The notes under the pieces are model-generated. The model saw only the letters and a list, made by a program, of their open reading frames with translations. It was not told the origin of the DNA and ran no database searches. A DNA stretch of 17,176 nt from Rhizobium sp. GTDB lineage: Bacteria > Pseudomonadota > Alphaproteobacteria > Rhizobiales > Rhizobiaceae. Of the stretch, positions 7,453 through 15,130 are shown piece after piece (position 1 is the stretch's first letter; every line of letters starts with the position of its first letter). Both the position numbers and the translations under genes were made by a program. The stretch spans positions 704 to 17,879 of the forward strand of contig DNPN01000271.1 in assembly GCA_003501385.1 (NCBI GenBank). The letters run 5' to 3'.

Positions 7453-8220
7453 ATGACAGATCGATTGAAGGGAAAAATCGCCATTATTTCCGGTGGCGCA
7501 ACCGGCATGGGCGGTGCTGCATCAAAACTGTTTGCGGCTGAGGGGGCGAAAGTCGCCATCATTGACCGCAATGCCGAGGAAGCCGAAAAAACCGTCGTTG
7601 CCATTCGCGCAAGTGGGGGGACTGCGGCCTATTGGGTGGCCGATGTTTCCGAGGAAGAGGCCGTGAACGTTGCCGTTAAAGGCGTAGAAGACACGTTTGG
7701 CCCCGTCACGGTGCTGTTCAACCATGCCGGAACCATTGTGATCAAACCGTTTTTAGAAACCACGCTGGAGGAATGGGACTGGCTGCATGCCGTGAATGTC
7801 CGCTCGATGTTTCTGATGACCAAAGCGGTTTTGCCCGGCATGATCAAGGCGGGTGGCGGCTCCATCGTCTGCACATCCTCGATTTCCGCTGTGGCGGCGA
7901 CACCGATGGAAGTACTTTACGACACCACCAAGGGTGCGGTTCATATGTTTGCCCGCGCCATTGGCGTGGAATTTCGAGATCGCAATATCCGCTGCAATGC
8001 CGTCTGCCCCGGCTTTATCCGCACGCCGCATGGCCTGCGGGAGGTTGAACAACTGCAAGCGCTGGGCGTCGATGTATCGGATGCAGCCATTGCAGCTCAA
8101 CAAGGCCGCATTGGGGAGCCAGAAGATGTGGCCCGCGCCGCCCTTTATCTGGCCAGCGATGAGTCCATGTTTGTCAACGGTGCCCATCTTTTTGTTGATA
8201 ACGGCTTTACCGCGATTTGA
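7453..8220 (+). CDS. Short-chain dehydrogenase/reductase, classical, NAD-type
   Basis: Cytoplasmic oxidoreductase of the classical SDR family, 255 residues, full length. The cofactor loop is SGGATGMG (Gly14, Gly18, Gly20). Asp38 at the end of beta-2 favours NAD(H) over NADP(H). NHAG starts at Asn90. The catalytic set is Ser143, Tyr156 and Lys160 (YDTTK), and CPGFIRTP follows. The C-terminus has the usual VNGAHLFVDNGFTA form. The substrate is not predictable; sugar, polyol or hydroxyacid substrates are all possible. A ribosome site (GAGGGG) lies ahead of the ATG. The gene stands alone: it is divergent from arginase and convergent with the mutarotase. Confidence 0.92.
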   Translation: MTDRLKGKIAIISGGATGMGGAASKLFAAEGAKVAIIDRNAEEAEKTVVAIRASGGTAAYWVADVSEEEAVNVAVKGVEDTFGPVTVLFNHAGTIVIKPFLETTLEEWDWLHAVNVRSMFLMTKAVLPGMIKAGGGSIVCTSSISAVAATPMEVLYDTTKGAVHMFARAIGVEFRDRNIRCNAVCPGFIRTPHGLREVEQLQALGVDVSDAAIAAQQGRIGEPEDVARAALYLASDESMFVNGAHLFVDNGFTAI

Positions 8221-8233
8221 AGTCGTCTTGAAC

Positions 8234-8268
8234 GAAAAAGGGCCGTACGGAACGCGTCCGCACGGCCC
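8234..8268 (-). terminator. Rho-independent terminator of frcR-fucU
   Basis: The stem GGGCCGT (8240-8246) pairs with ACGGCCC (8262-8268), extended inside by CGGA/TCCG. Read on the minus strand it is followed by five T's (A's at 8235-8239), so it ends the frcR-mutarotase transcript. On the plus strand there is no T-run, though the hairpin may still protect the 3' end of the dehydrogenase message. Confidence 0.8.
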
Positions 8269-8358
8269 AGATTGGCGATTGCCCCCTCCCGGAAGCTCTT
8301 CGCCGGCGGCAGCAGCCGGTCCGCCTGAACCACTGCCGCACAATTCTCAAAACCCGTT

Positions 8359-8787
8359 TCAGGGATAAATCACGCCCTTGCGCAAAATGATATTGGCATA
8401 AAGACGAGGCTCCCCAGTCTGCACCACCGTGTGGGCTGCCTTGACGCGGGGGTAGAAATCCGGTCCCAGCAGCGGCACAACCGGCTGTTTCGGTTCATGG
8501 CGTGCGCAGCAGGCAATCATCTCTTCATGCACCGGATCCAGCAGGTCGCGCTCTTTGCCGACGGTAGAGCGGAAAATGGCTTCCGGCACGAAATCATCGA
8601 TCGGCAGAACCGACAGGATGGCGTCCAGCACGGGAATCAAGCCCAGACCATCCAGCCGCACCAGTCTGCGTGCATGCTCAAGGCCGGGATAATTGCCATC
8701 AACAATGGCAATTTCATCGCCGTGACCCATGGCCCGCAGGGTGGCCAGCAATTCGGGATTAAGAATGGGGTTGAGACCCTTCAACAT
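8359..8787 (-). CDS. fucU: RbsD/FucU-family sugar mutarotase
   Basis: Small cytoplasmic enzyme that interconverts anomers of monosaccharides (L-fucose for FucU, ribose pyranose forms for RbsD). 142 residues, close to E. coli FucU. The family start MLKGLNPILNPELL is followed by MGHGDEIAIVD, with His22 and Asp30 at the positions of the conserved active-site residues, and the end YANIILRKGV matches the FucU C-terminal motif. The closeness to FucU over RbsD is judged by eye. I chose ATG 8787 because AAGGAG precedes it and the longer upstream reading is just frcR in another frame. Its ATG shares a base with the frcR stop (TAATG), so the two genes are translationally coupled. The context suggests it serves the sugar taken up by FrcBCA. 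There are no other fucose genes here. Confidence 0.9.
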   Translation of the reverse strand: MLKGLNPILNPELLATLRAMGHGDEIAIVDGNYPGLEHARRLVRLDGLGLIPVLDAILSVLPIDDFVPEAIFRSTVGKERDLLDPVHEEMIACCARHEPKQPVVPLLGPDFYPRVKAAHTVVQTGEPRLYANIILRKGVIYP

Positions 8788-10016
8788 TACACAAGCTCCT
8801 TGAACAAAACATTCTGATCCAAAAGATAGCGGGAAAACAGCGGCAGGCTGGCACCACCAACCGAACGCGCCTGATGTCCCACAATCCCTTCCACAATCTC
8901 GGGCATCAACACACCCTGCAGATCGAGGTCTCGCACGGCTTCGCGAACAGCCATCACCAGCCGCTGCCGTACCCAATCGGGAAAGCCGCCGTCAATCACG
9001 GCTGCCGAAAAATCGATGATCGACGCAGACGCCACAATGGCCTGCGCCAGCGCCGCTGCCGAATCCCTGATCCAGATCTCCAGCGGCTCACCGTAATCAA
9101 TCCAGTCATTGGGCGAATACCACAGTGCCTGTGGATCATGGCCATAATCGCGCAACAGGTTTTCCAGCACGAAAATCGAGGCAATTTTCAGCAATTGCAC
9201 CGTCTTGCCATCGCGCCGCTGCACCGGCAAAGGCCCAACAGAGCCTGCCGTACCAGAGCGGCCCGAAAACAGCGAGGAATTGATAACAATTCCGCCGCCG
9301 ATAAAAGAGCCTACGAAAAAATAAACAAAATCAGGATATTGCGGCCCCACCCCAAAGACAAGCTCTGCCGCGCAGGCACTGGTGGCGTCATTTTGCAAAA
9401 ACACAGGATAGGAAATTTTGGCCGCTGCCTCGGTATGCAGATCGACGCTTCGCCACGCATCCATGTCCTGACTGGGCGCACCCGTCTCCTCGGCCCAGCT
9501 CCACAGTTCAAACGGTGCGGCAATCCCCACACCGGCAATCCGCGCGCGCTCCGATGCTGTCAGACGCGCCTCAAGCTGGGCAATGCCATCAACAATAAAA
9601 TCCAGCAGCGGTGCTGGCATGGGATAGGGATAGGTGCAGCGCACCTCATGGCGAATTTCACCGACAAAATCCATCAACACCAGATTGGCGCTACGACGAC
9701 CAATCTTGACGCCAAAGGAATAAACCGAATCGGGATTGAGATGCATGGGAACGGATGGCTGGCCCACACGTCCGCGCACAGGCTCACCCCGAATCAACAG
9801 GCCTTCCCGCTCCAGCACACGCATGATCACCGTAACGGTTTGCGCAGACAAGCCGCTGCGGCGTGCAATTTCAGCCTTGGACAAACTGCCATGACGCCGC
9901 ACCAGCGACATCACCAGTCGCTCGTTGTACGCCCGCACACCAACCTGATTGGCACCACCGCTTGTCTCGAGGATCGCGGCAGGCATGGCCTCGCTCGCAT
10001 GCATCCCCTCACTCAT
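8787..10016 (-). CDS. frcR: ROK-family transcriptional regulator, FrcR-like
   Basis: Sugar-responsive DNA-binding regulator, most likely of the divergent frcBCAK operon. 409 residues from ATG 10016, which has GGGAGG about seven bases ahead. A winged helix-turn-helix lies at about residues 34-75 (SLSKAEIARRSGLSAQTVTV). The ROK sugar-kinase-like fold follows, with QNDATSACAAEL (Asn209, Asp210) and the glycine-rich signature from FVGSFIGGGIVINSSLFSG into AGSVGPLPV. The usual AGEIGH of ROK proteins reads AGSVGP here, so the conserved Glu and the zinc-linked His are replaced, and no CxCGxxGC zinc motif is present. The gene is coupled to the mutarotase downstream. The frcR name rests on family and on position beside frcBCAK. 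Confidence 0.88.
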   Translation of the reverse strand: MSEGMHASEAMPAAILETSGGANQVGVRAYNERLVMSLVRRHGSLSKAEIARRSGLSAQTVTVIMRVLEREGLLIRGEPVRGRVGQPSVPMHLNPDSVYSFGVKIGRRSANLVLMDFVGEIRHEVRCTYPYPMPAPLLDFIVDGIAQLEARLTASERARIAGVGIAAPFELWSWAEETGAPSQDMDAWRSVDLHTEAAAKISYPVFLQNDATSACAAELVFGVGPQYPDFVYFFVGSFIGGGIVINSSLFSGRSGTAGSVGPLPVQRRDGKTVQLLKIASIFVLENLLRDYGHDPQALWYSPNDWIDYGEPLEIWIRDSAAALAQAIVASASIIDFSAAVIDGGFPDWVRQRLVMAVREAVRDLDLQGVLMPEIVEGIVGHQARSVGGASLPLFSRYLLDQNVLFKELV

Positions 10017-10151
10017 TCCCATTCCTCCCAACCTTCTCGGCCTCCCACCCTTGTCGAAAGGGTTTGTTTTTTTGCCACTCGCAGTCAGTGCCAGCTTGGC
10101 ACGCGCTCCTCCGCTGCTCCTGCGACTTTCCTTAGCATGGCACAAGAAATT

Positions 10152-10180
10152 AATAATTCAATTCGATTTATTTATTGACA
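10152..10180. promoter_or_regulatory. Candidate FrcR operator and frcB promoter region
   Basis: In the 285-base gap between frcR and frcB, AATAATTC (10152-10159) and GATTTATT (10165-10172) form a near-palindrome (seven of eight pairs) in an A+T-rich tract. A perfect -35 hexamer TTGACA follows at 10175-10180. The -10 at standard spacing is only a run of T's, so promoter assignment is tentative. Position and symmetry suit a ROK operator, but no FrcR binding consensus is known to me. Confidence 0.35.
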
Positions 10181-10301
10181 GCGATTTCGTTTAATGGTTT
10201 TTTCAAGCCGGAAGCATGGAAGGCCAGAAGAAATGGTTGGGCCATGTGAACCGAACAGCCCTGAGGAGGGTGTGTTCAATTTTATCCTTGGGAGGATCCT
10301 T

Positions 10302-11327
10302 ATGAAGACCAATTTGATCGGTGCCACACTTGGTGCCTTGGCTCTCGGCGTCGTTTTTTCGTCAGGCGCACATGCCGCTGGCGTTTCTGCCTGCTTGATC
10401 ACCAAGACCGATACAAACCCCTTTTTCGTCAAGATGAAGGAAGGCGCAACTGCCAAGGCTAAAGAACTTGGCGTAACGCTGAAGTCCTACGCTGGTAAGA
10501 TCGACGGCGACAGCGAAAGCCAGGTTGCGGCAATTGAAACCTGCATTGCCGATGGTGCCAAGGGTATCCTGATCACCGCCTCCGACACCAAAGGCATCGT
10601 GCCTGCTGTGAAGGAAGCTCGTGATGCTGGCCTTCTGGTGATCGCGCTCGACACCCCGCTTGATCCCGTCAATGCTGCCGATGCAACATTCGCAACCGAC
10701 AACCTGCTGGCTGGCAAGTTGATTGGTCAGTGGGCTGCTGCAACACTGGGCGACAAGGCCAAGGATGCCAAGGTTGCTTTCCTCGATCTCACCCCTGCCC
10801 AGCCATCGGTTGACGTTATGCGCGACCAGGGCTTCATGATTGGCTTCGGCATTGATCCGAAGGACCCAACCAAGATTGGTGATGAAACCGATCCACGCAT
10901 CGTGGGCCACGACATCACCAACGGCAACGAAGAAGGTGGCCGTACGGCCATGGAAAATCTTCTTCAGAAGAACCCGAACATCAACGTTGTTCACACCATC
11001 AACGAGCCTGCTGCTGCTGGTGCCTATGAAGCCCTCAAGGCTGTTGGCAAGCAGAAGGACGTGCTGATCGTGTCGGTTGACGGCGGTTGCCCTGGCGTGA
11101 AAAACGTCAAGGACGGCGTGATTGGTGCAACATCGCAGCAGTATCCGCTGATGATGGCGGCTCTGGGCATCGAAGCCATCAAGAAGTTCGCGGACACTGG
11201 CGAAAAGCCAAAGCCAACAGCTGGCAAGGACTTCTTTGACACGGGCGTTTCTCTCGTCACCGACAAGCCTGCCAAGGGCGTGCCGTCGATCGACGTGGCT
11301 GAAGGCTTGAAGAAGTGCTGGGGCTAA
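10302..11327 (+). CDS. frcB: Sugar ABC transporter substrate-binding protein FrcB
   Basis: Periplasmic binding protein of a CUT2-type monosaccharide importer; the Sinorhizobium Frc system takes up fructose, mannose and ribose. 341 residues. The signal peptide covers about residues 1-25 (hydrophobic core LGALALGVVFSSG, cleavage near AHA-A). The mature protein is a periplasmic-binding fold starting VSACLITKTDTNPFF, with LITASDTKG, VIALDTPLDP, the HTINEPAAAGAYEAL helix and VSVDGGCPGV. I chose ATG 10302 because of GGGAGGA just ahead and because the signal peptide begins there; the in-frame 5' extension lacks protein character. First gene of frcBCAK, followed by an intercistronic hairpin and about 200 untranslated bases. 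Confidence 0.94.
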   Translation: MKTNLIGATLGALALGVVFSSGAHAAGVSACLITKTDTNPFFVKMKEGATAKAKELGVTLKSYAGKIDGDSESQVAAIETCIADGAKGILITASDTKGIVPAVKEARDAGLLVIALDTPLDPVNAADATFATDNLLAGKLIGQWAAATLGDKAKDAKVAFLDLTPAQPSVDVMRDQGFMIGFGIDPKDPTKIGDETDPRIVGHDITNGNEEGGRTAMENLLQKNPNINVVHTINEPAAAGAYEALKAVGKQKDVLIVSVDGGCPGVKNVKDGVIGATSQQYPLMMAALGIEAIKKFADTGEKPKPTAGKDFFDTGVSLVTDKPAKGVPSIDVAEGLKKCWG

Positions 11328-11356
11328 AACCTTACACATCATTTTGAATACGGAAG

Positions 11357-11379
11357 GGCGGCTTTAAGCCGCCTTTCTC
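11357..11379 (+). terminator. Intercistronic hairpin after frcB
   Basis: The stem GGCGGC (11357-11362) pairs with GCCGCC (11368-11373), optionally extended by TT/AA in the loop, and is followed by TTTCTC. It sits 30 bases after the frcB stop inside the operon. It probably acts as a partial terminator or as 3' protection that raises FrcB over the membrane parts, a common arrangement for binding-protein genes. Confidence 0.6.
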
Positions 11380-11524
11380 ACACTATGTCGATGCAACCTG
11401 AAATGTTGTCGACATTCTGGATTGAGTAAAGAAAATCTTAAATGCCGATGGCCGCCGCAGGCAATTGTTGCAGCAGGCAGGCCCGGCCCTCATACCTCGA
11501 TAGAGGCCGACGGGAGGAAAACCG

Positions 11525-12607
11525 ATGAGCGAGCCGAAAGCCGCCACTAAACCCCATCTTGAATACGAAAATGTGCTGTCTGGCAGTTCAAAGCAGGTCG
11601 CACAATTCGATACGAACGACAAAACGCCGTTGCAGAAATTTCAATATTTCCTGCATTCCAGCCCCGCTGCCGTGCCATTGATCGTGCTGGTGCTGTCGTT
11701 GATCTCCTTTGGCGCGATTCTGGGCGGGAAGTTTTTCTCGCCGTTTGCGCTGACGCTGATCTTACAGCAGGTGGCCATTACCGGCATTATTGGTGCCGCC
11801 CAGACACTGGTGATTTTGACCGCAGGCATTGACCTTTCCGTGGGTGCCATCATGGTGCTTTCGTCGGTGGTGATGGGGCAATTTGCCGTTCACTATGGCA
11901 TTCCCGGACCTCTGGCTGTGCTCTGTGGCTTCATCGTTGGTGGCGTTTGTGGCTTCATCAACGGCTTTCTGGTGGCGCGGATCAAGCTGCCGCCCTTCAT
12001 CGTGACGCTCGGCATGTGGCAGATCGTTCTGGCCGCCAACTTCCTCTATTCCGCCAATGAGACCATTCGTTCGCAGGATCTTGTGACCAGCGCACCGATC
12101 TTGCAGTTTTTCGGCGAAAATCTCCGGCTCGGCGGTGCAGTGCTGACCTATGGTGTGATCGCCTTGGGCGTGCTGGTTGCCGTTCTGTGGTATGTGCTCA
12201 ACAACACCGCCTGGGGTCGTCACCTCTATGCTGTGGGCGATGACCCGGATGCAGCAGAACTCGCGGGCGTTAACGTCAAACGCATGCTGATCTCGGTTTA
12301 CACGCTTTCTGGCCTGATTTGTGCACTGGGTGGCTGGGCGATGATTGGCCGTATCGGTTCCGTCTCTCCAACCGCTGGACAGTTTGCCAATATCGAATCC
12401 ATCACAGCCGTGGTGATTGGCGGAATGTCGCTGTTTGGTGGCCGTGGCTCTATCATGGGCATGCTGTTTGGTGCGCTGATTGTTGGCGTGTTCCAGCTTG
12501 GCCTGCGCATGGCGGGCACCGACCCGCAATGGACCTACATGTTGATTGGCGTGCTGATTATCGCCGCCGTCGCAATTGACCAATGGATCAGAAAGGTAGC
12601 TGGCTAA
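11525..12607 (+). CDS. frcC: Sugar ABC transporter permease FrcC
   Basis: Membrane channel of the Frc monosaccharide importer, CUT2/RbsC-like family. 360 residues. About 45 polar residues at the N-terminus precede the first helix (AVPLIVLVLSLISFGAILGG). Many hydrophobic helices follow, with the family hallmark AGIDLSVGAIM at about 100-110, LPPFIVTLGM, and the cytoplasmic loop GDDPDAAELAGVNV. SLFGGRGSIMGMLFGALIVG is near the C-terminus. GGGAGG lies ahead of the ATG. The stop overlaps the frcA start by one base (TAATG). The long 5' gap to frcB holds the hairpin. Confidence 0.94.
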   Translation: MSEPKAATKPHLEYENVLSGSSKQVAQFDTNDKTPLQKFQYFLHSSPAAVPLIVLVLSLISFGAILGGKFFSPFALTLILQQVAITGIIGAAQTLVILTAGIDLSVGAIMVLSSVVMGQFAVHYGIPGPLAVLCGFIVGGVCGFINGFLVARIKLPPFIVTLGMWQIVLAANFLYSANETIRSQDLVTSAPILQFFGENLRLGGAVLTYGVIALGVLVAVLWYVLNNTAWGRHLYAVGDDPDAAELAGVNVKRMLISVYTLSGLICALGGWAMIGRIGSVSPTAGQFANIESITAVVIGGMSLFGGRGSIMGMLFGALIVGVFQLGLRMAGTDPQWTYMLIGVLIIAAVAIDQWIRKVAG

Positions 12608-13389
12608 TGGCACAGGAACCCATTCTCACCGCCCGTGGCCTCGTCAAGCGCTATGGCCGGGTGACCGCCCTCGACAACGCCGATTTTGATCTCTACCCGG
12701 GCGAAATCCTGGCTGTGATTGGTGATAACGGTGCGGGCAAATCCTCGTTGATCAAGGCCATTTCCGGAGCCGTTATTCCGGATGAAGGCGAGATCAAGCT
12801 GGAAGGCAAGACCATCAACTTCCGCTCACCCATTGATGCCCGCAAGGCTGGCATTGAAACCGTATATCAGAATCTTGCTCTGTCTCCGGCGCTGTCGATT
12901 GCCGACAACATGTTTCTGGGCCGCGAAATGCGCAAACCCGGCATCATGGGCAGCCTGTTCCGCGCGCTGGACAAGCCTGCCATGGACAAATTTGCCCGTG
13001 ACAAGCTGTCTGAGCTTGGCCTGATGACCATTCAGAACATCAATCAGGCGGTGGAAACCCTCTCGGGTGGTCAGCGTCAGGGCGTGGCTGTGGCACGCGC
13101 CGCTGCTTTTGGCTCCAAGGTGGTTATTCTGGATGAGCCAACGGCTGCTTTGGGCGTCAAGGAAAGCCGCCGCGTGCTGGAGCTTATTCAGGACGTGCGC
13201 TCGCGTGGCATGCCGATAGTGCTGATCTCGCACAACATGCCGCACGTGTTTGAAGTGGCTGACCGCATCCACATCCACCGTCTTGGCAAGCGTCTGTGCA
13301 TCATCAATCCGAAGGATTACACCATGTCGGATGCTGTTGCCTTCATGACAGGTGCGAAGGAAGCCCCAGTGGAAGCGATTGCCGCATGA
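12607..13389 (+). CDS. frcA: Sugar ABC transporter ATP-binding protein FrcA
   Basis: ATPase that powers the Frc importer. 260 residues with one nucleotide-binding domain, unlike the double-domain RbsA/XylG type. Walker A is GDNGAGKSS (39-47), the signature LSGGQRQ starts at 152, Walker B is VVILDEPT (172-179), and the switch His is 209 in LISHN. The Q-loop is in VYQNLALSP (Gln88). I chose ATG 12607, which overlaps the frcC stop (TAATG) and opens with the normal MAQEPILTARGLVKRYG; the 24-base longer reading would sit inside frcC. The stop overlaps the frcK start (ATGA), so frcC-frcA-frcK are coupled. Confidence 0.94.
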   Translation: MAQEPILTARGLVKRYGRVTALDNADFDLYPGEILAVIGDNGAGKSSLIKAISGAVIPDEGEIKLEGKTINFRSPIDARKAGIETVYQNLALSPALSIADNMFLGREMRKPGIMGSLFRALDKPAMDKFARDKLSELGLMTIQNINQAVETLSGGQRQGVAVARAAAFGSKVVILDEPTAALGVKESRRVLELIQDVRSRGMPIVLISHNMPHVFEVADRIHIHRLGKRLCIINPKDYTMSDAVAFMTGAKEAPVEAIAA

Positions 13390-14021
13390 CAACATCCATT
13401 TCCTCTCTCGTTGAGGAGATTTTTCGGCTGGCCCAAGAGGCCAGCCGTTTTATGATTGGCATCTCTGGGCCTCCGGGCGCTGGCAAATCCACCCTGTCTG
13501 ATGCCTTGCGCGATGCGCTGATTGCCCTTGGCGAAACGACTGAGATCCTGCCCATGGATGGTTTCCACATGGACAATGGCATTTTGGAAGAGCGTGGCCT
13601 TCTGCCCCGCAAGGGTGCGCCGGAAACTTTTGATGTGCGCGGCTTTCTCGATATTGTCACCGCCGTGAAGCGTGGTGACGAAGAAGTGCTGGTGCCGGTG
13701 TTTGATCGCTCGCGCGAATTGGCCATTGCCTCGGCCCGTGCCATCTCGCCGGATACGCGCTTTATTCTGGTGGAAGGCAATTACCTCTTGCTGGATCAGG
13801 CACCGTGGAACCGGTTGACCCCATGCTTTGATCTGACGATCTTTGTCGGCCCACCGCTTGAGGTGCTGGAACAGCGACTACGGGATCGCTGGGTGCATTT
13901 CGGGCTGGATGAGGCCGCAATTGAGTGGAAACTCAACGGCAATGATCTGCCCAATGGCCGTTTGGTGATTGAAAAATCACGACCCGCCGACATCAGCGTG
14001 GATATAATCGATCTCGTATAA
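13386..14021 (+). CDS. frcK: P-loop kinase FrcK, nucleoside/pantothenate-kinase-like
   Basis: Putative small-molecule kinase encoded last in frcBCAK. 211 residues. Walker A is GPPGAGKST (28-36). MDGFHMDN (57-64) followed by RGLLPRKGAPETFD is characteristic of the uridine-kinase/pantothenate-kinase-like P-loop family, and VEGNYLLLD carries the second acidic motif. LEQRLRDRWVHFGLDE forms a lid-like region. It overlaps frcA by four bases (ATGA). The position suggests action on the imported sugar or a metabolite of it, but the family does not show a known fructokinase fold. The substrate is unassigned. Confidence 0.88.
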   Translation: MTTSISSLVEEIFRLAQEASRFMIGISGPPGAGKSTLSDALRDALIALGETTEILPMDGFHMDNGILEERGLLPRKGAPETFDVRGFLDIVTAVKRGDEEVLVPVFDRSRELAIASARAISPDTRFILVEGNYLLLDQAPWNRLTPCFDLTIFVGPPLEVLEQRLRDRWVHFGLDEAAIEWKLNGNDLPNGRLVIEKSRPADISVDIIDLV

Positions 14022-14048
14022 GCAGGATTCCTCTCGACAAAATCCGCA

Positions 14049-14079
14049 GCCGTGCTTACAAAATAAGCACGGCTTTTTT
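14049..14079 (+). terminator. Rho-independent terminator of frcBCAK
   Basis: A perfect 10-bp stem, GCCGTGCTTA (14049-14058) and TAAGCACGGC (14064-14073), with a 5-base loop, followed by six T's. It starts 28 bases after the frcK stop and ends the frc transcript. Confidence 0.93.
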
Positions 14080-14092
14080 CTGCACAATTTTG

Positions 14093-14121
14093 TTGACAGC
14101 AGCCTATAACCTCGCTCTATT
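14093..14121 (+). promoter_or_regulatory. Candidate promoter of the amino acid ABC operon
   Basis: TTGACA (14093-14098, perfect -35) is followed after 17 bases by TCTATT (14116-14121, four of six matches to TATAAT). It lies directly after the frcK terminator and about 95 bases ahead of the next gene, so the amino acid transporter is probably an independent transcription unit. Confidence 0.55.
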
Positions 14122-14214
14122 TGTATAGTCAAAAAGGCCAGAACAAATGGCAATACGGGGAATGGCGCAGCCTGACAGTCCTTTGCGGGCGCGGGTAAAA
14201 CTGGAGAGATTGTG

Positions 14215-15042
14215 ATGCAGAAAAGACTGTTGCTCAAGGCGGCGCTTGGGGCTGCCCTGTTGTTTGGTGCAAGCGTGTCAGTCCATGCCGAAGATGCATT
14301 GGCCAAGATCAAATCCGCTGGCACCTTGAAAGTTGGCACGGAAACCGCCTTTGCACCCTTCGACTTTATTGATGCTGGCGATCACGTTGGCCTCAACGTT
14401 GATCTGTTTGCTGAAATCGGCAAGGAACTGGGCGTGAAAATCGAGTGGGTCGCTCTGCCTTGGGATGGTGTTTTGCCAGCGCTTGAAGCCGGCAAGTTTG
14501 ATATTGTTGCTGGCCCTGCCACCATCACCAAGGCCCGTATGGAGCGCTACCGCTTCACGGCTCCCATCGCCGAGGCAACCGTGGCCATCCTGAAAAAGGC
14601 AGGCGACAAGACCATTACCAAACCGGAAGATCTGGCAGGCAAAGCAGTAGGCGTTGGCAAGGCGACCGCGCAATTGGCCCAGCTTCAGGAATTTTCCGCA
14701 ACCCTGCCCAAGAAGATTGACGTGCACGAATACGTCTCCTTCAACGACGCCTATGCCGATATGGCCGCAGGCCGCGTGGTGGCTGTGGCCAATTCCCTGC
14801 CCAACATTGCGTTTGTTGCCAAGCAGCGCAACGGTGCCTTTGAAGTGGTTCTGCCACCCTTTGGCAAGAAGAGCTATTTTGGCTTTATTGGCACCAAGGA
14901 TGCCGACCACGCCAGCCTGATCGACGCCGTTGATGCTGCCCTGATCAAAATGAAGGGCGATGGCCGCATGGCGAAATTGCAGGAAAAGTGGTTTGGCACC
15001 AAGTTTGATACGCCCGATAGCGTGAAAGACCCGGCGTTTTGA
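14215..15042 (+). CDS. Polar amino acid ABC transporter substrate-binding protein
   Basis: Periplasmic binding protein of family 3 (HisJ/GlnH-like). 275 residues. The signal peptide covers about residues 1-25, ending SVSVHA. The mature domain opens DALAKIKSAGTLKVGTETAFAPFDF, with GLNVDLFAEIGKELG, WDGVLPALEAGKFDIV and TITKARMERYRFT, the normal first-lobe pattern, then DLAGKAVGVGKAT and a C-terminal KMKGDGRMAKLQEKWFG. I chose ATG 14215 over the GTG three bases earlier because GGAGAG (14203-14208) gives a better spacing. The ligand cannot be named. The permease genes follow only after a hairpin and a long repeat element. Confidence 0.92.
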   Translation: MQKRLLLKAALGAALLFGASVSVHAEDALAKIKSAGTLKVGTETAFAPFDFIDAGDHVGLNVDLFAEIGKELGVKIEWVALPWDGVLPALEAGKFDIVAGPATITKARMERYRFTAPIAEATVAILKKAGDKTITKPEDLAGKAVGVGKATAQLAQLQEFSATLPKKIDVHEYVSFNDAYADMAAGRVVAVANSLPNIAFVAKQRNGAFEVVLPPFGKKSYFGFIGTKDADHASLIDAVDAALIKMKGDGRMAKLQEKWFGTKFDTPDSVKDPAF

Positions 15043-15058
15043 GGCGAGCCGATTGGGA

Positions 15059-15080
15059 GGGCGTGAAAGCGCCCTTCTTT
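15059..15080 (+). terminator. Terminator-like hairpin after the binding-protein gene
   Basis: GGGCGT (15059-15064) pairs with GCGCCC (15069-15074) through one G-U pair around a GAAA loop, followed by TTCTTTC. It is 16 bases after the stop. It is likely a partial terminator or stabiliser that lets the binding protein be made in excess. Confidence 0.55.
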
Positions 15081-15130
15081 CATCCACCAAATGCAAGCAT
15101 CTATCATCACGATCCATAAAATAAGAAACC

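Noticed and set aside
8788..8976. N-terminal extension of the mutarotase
   Set aside because: It lies wholly inside frcR in another frame, is Cys/Arg/Gly-rich, and FucU proteins begin at the MLKGLNP position.
8874..10178. A 434-codon plus-strand open frame opposite frcR
   Set aside because: It is antisense to frcR, rich in His/Arg/Asn with no recognisable motif; typical shadow frame in a G+C-rich gene.
10194..10301. In-frame 5' extension of frcB
   Set aside because: It would put 36 charged residues ahead of a good signal peptide, and the strong ribosome site is at ATG 10302.
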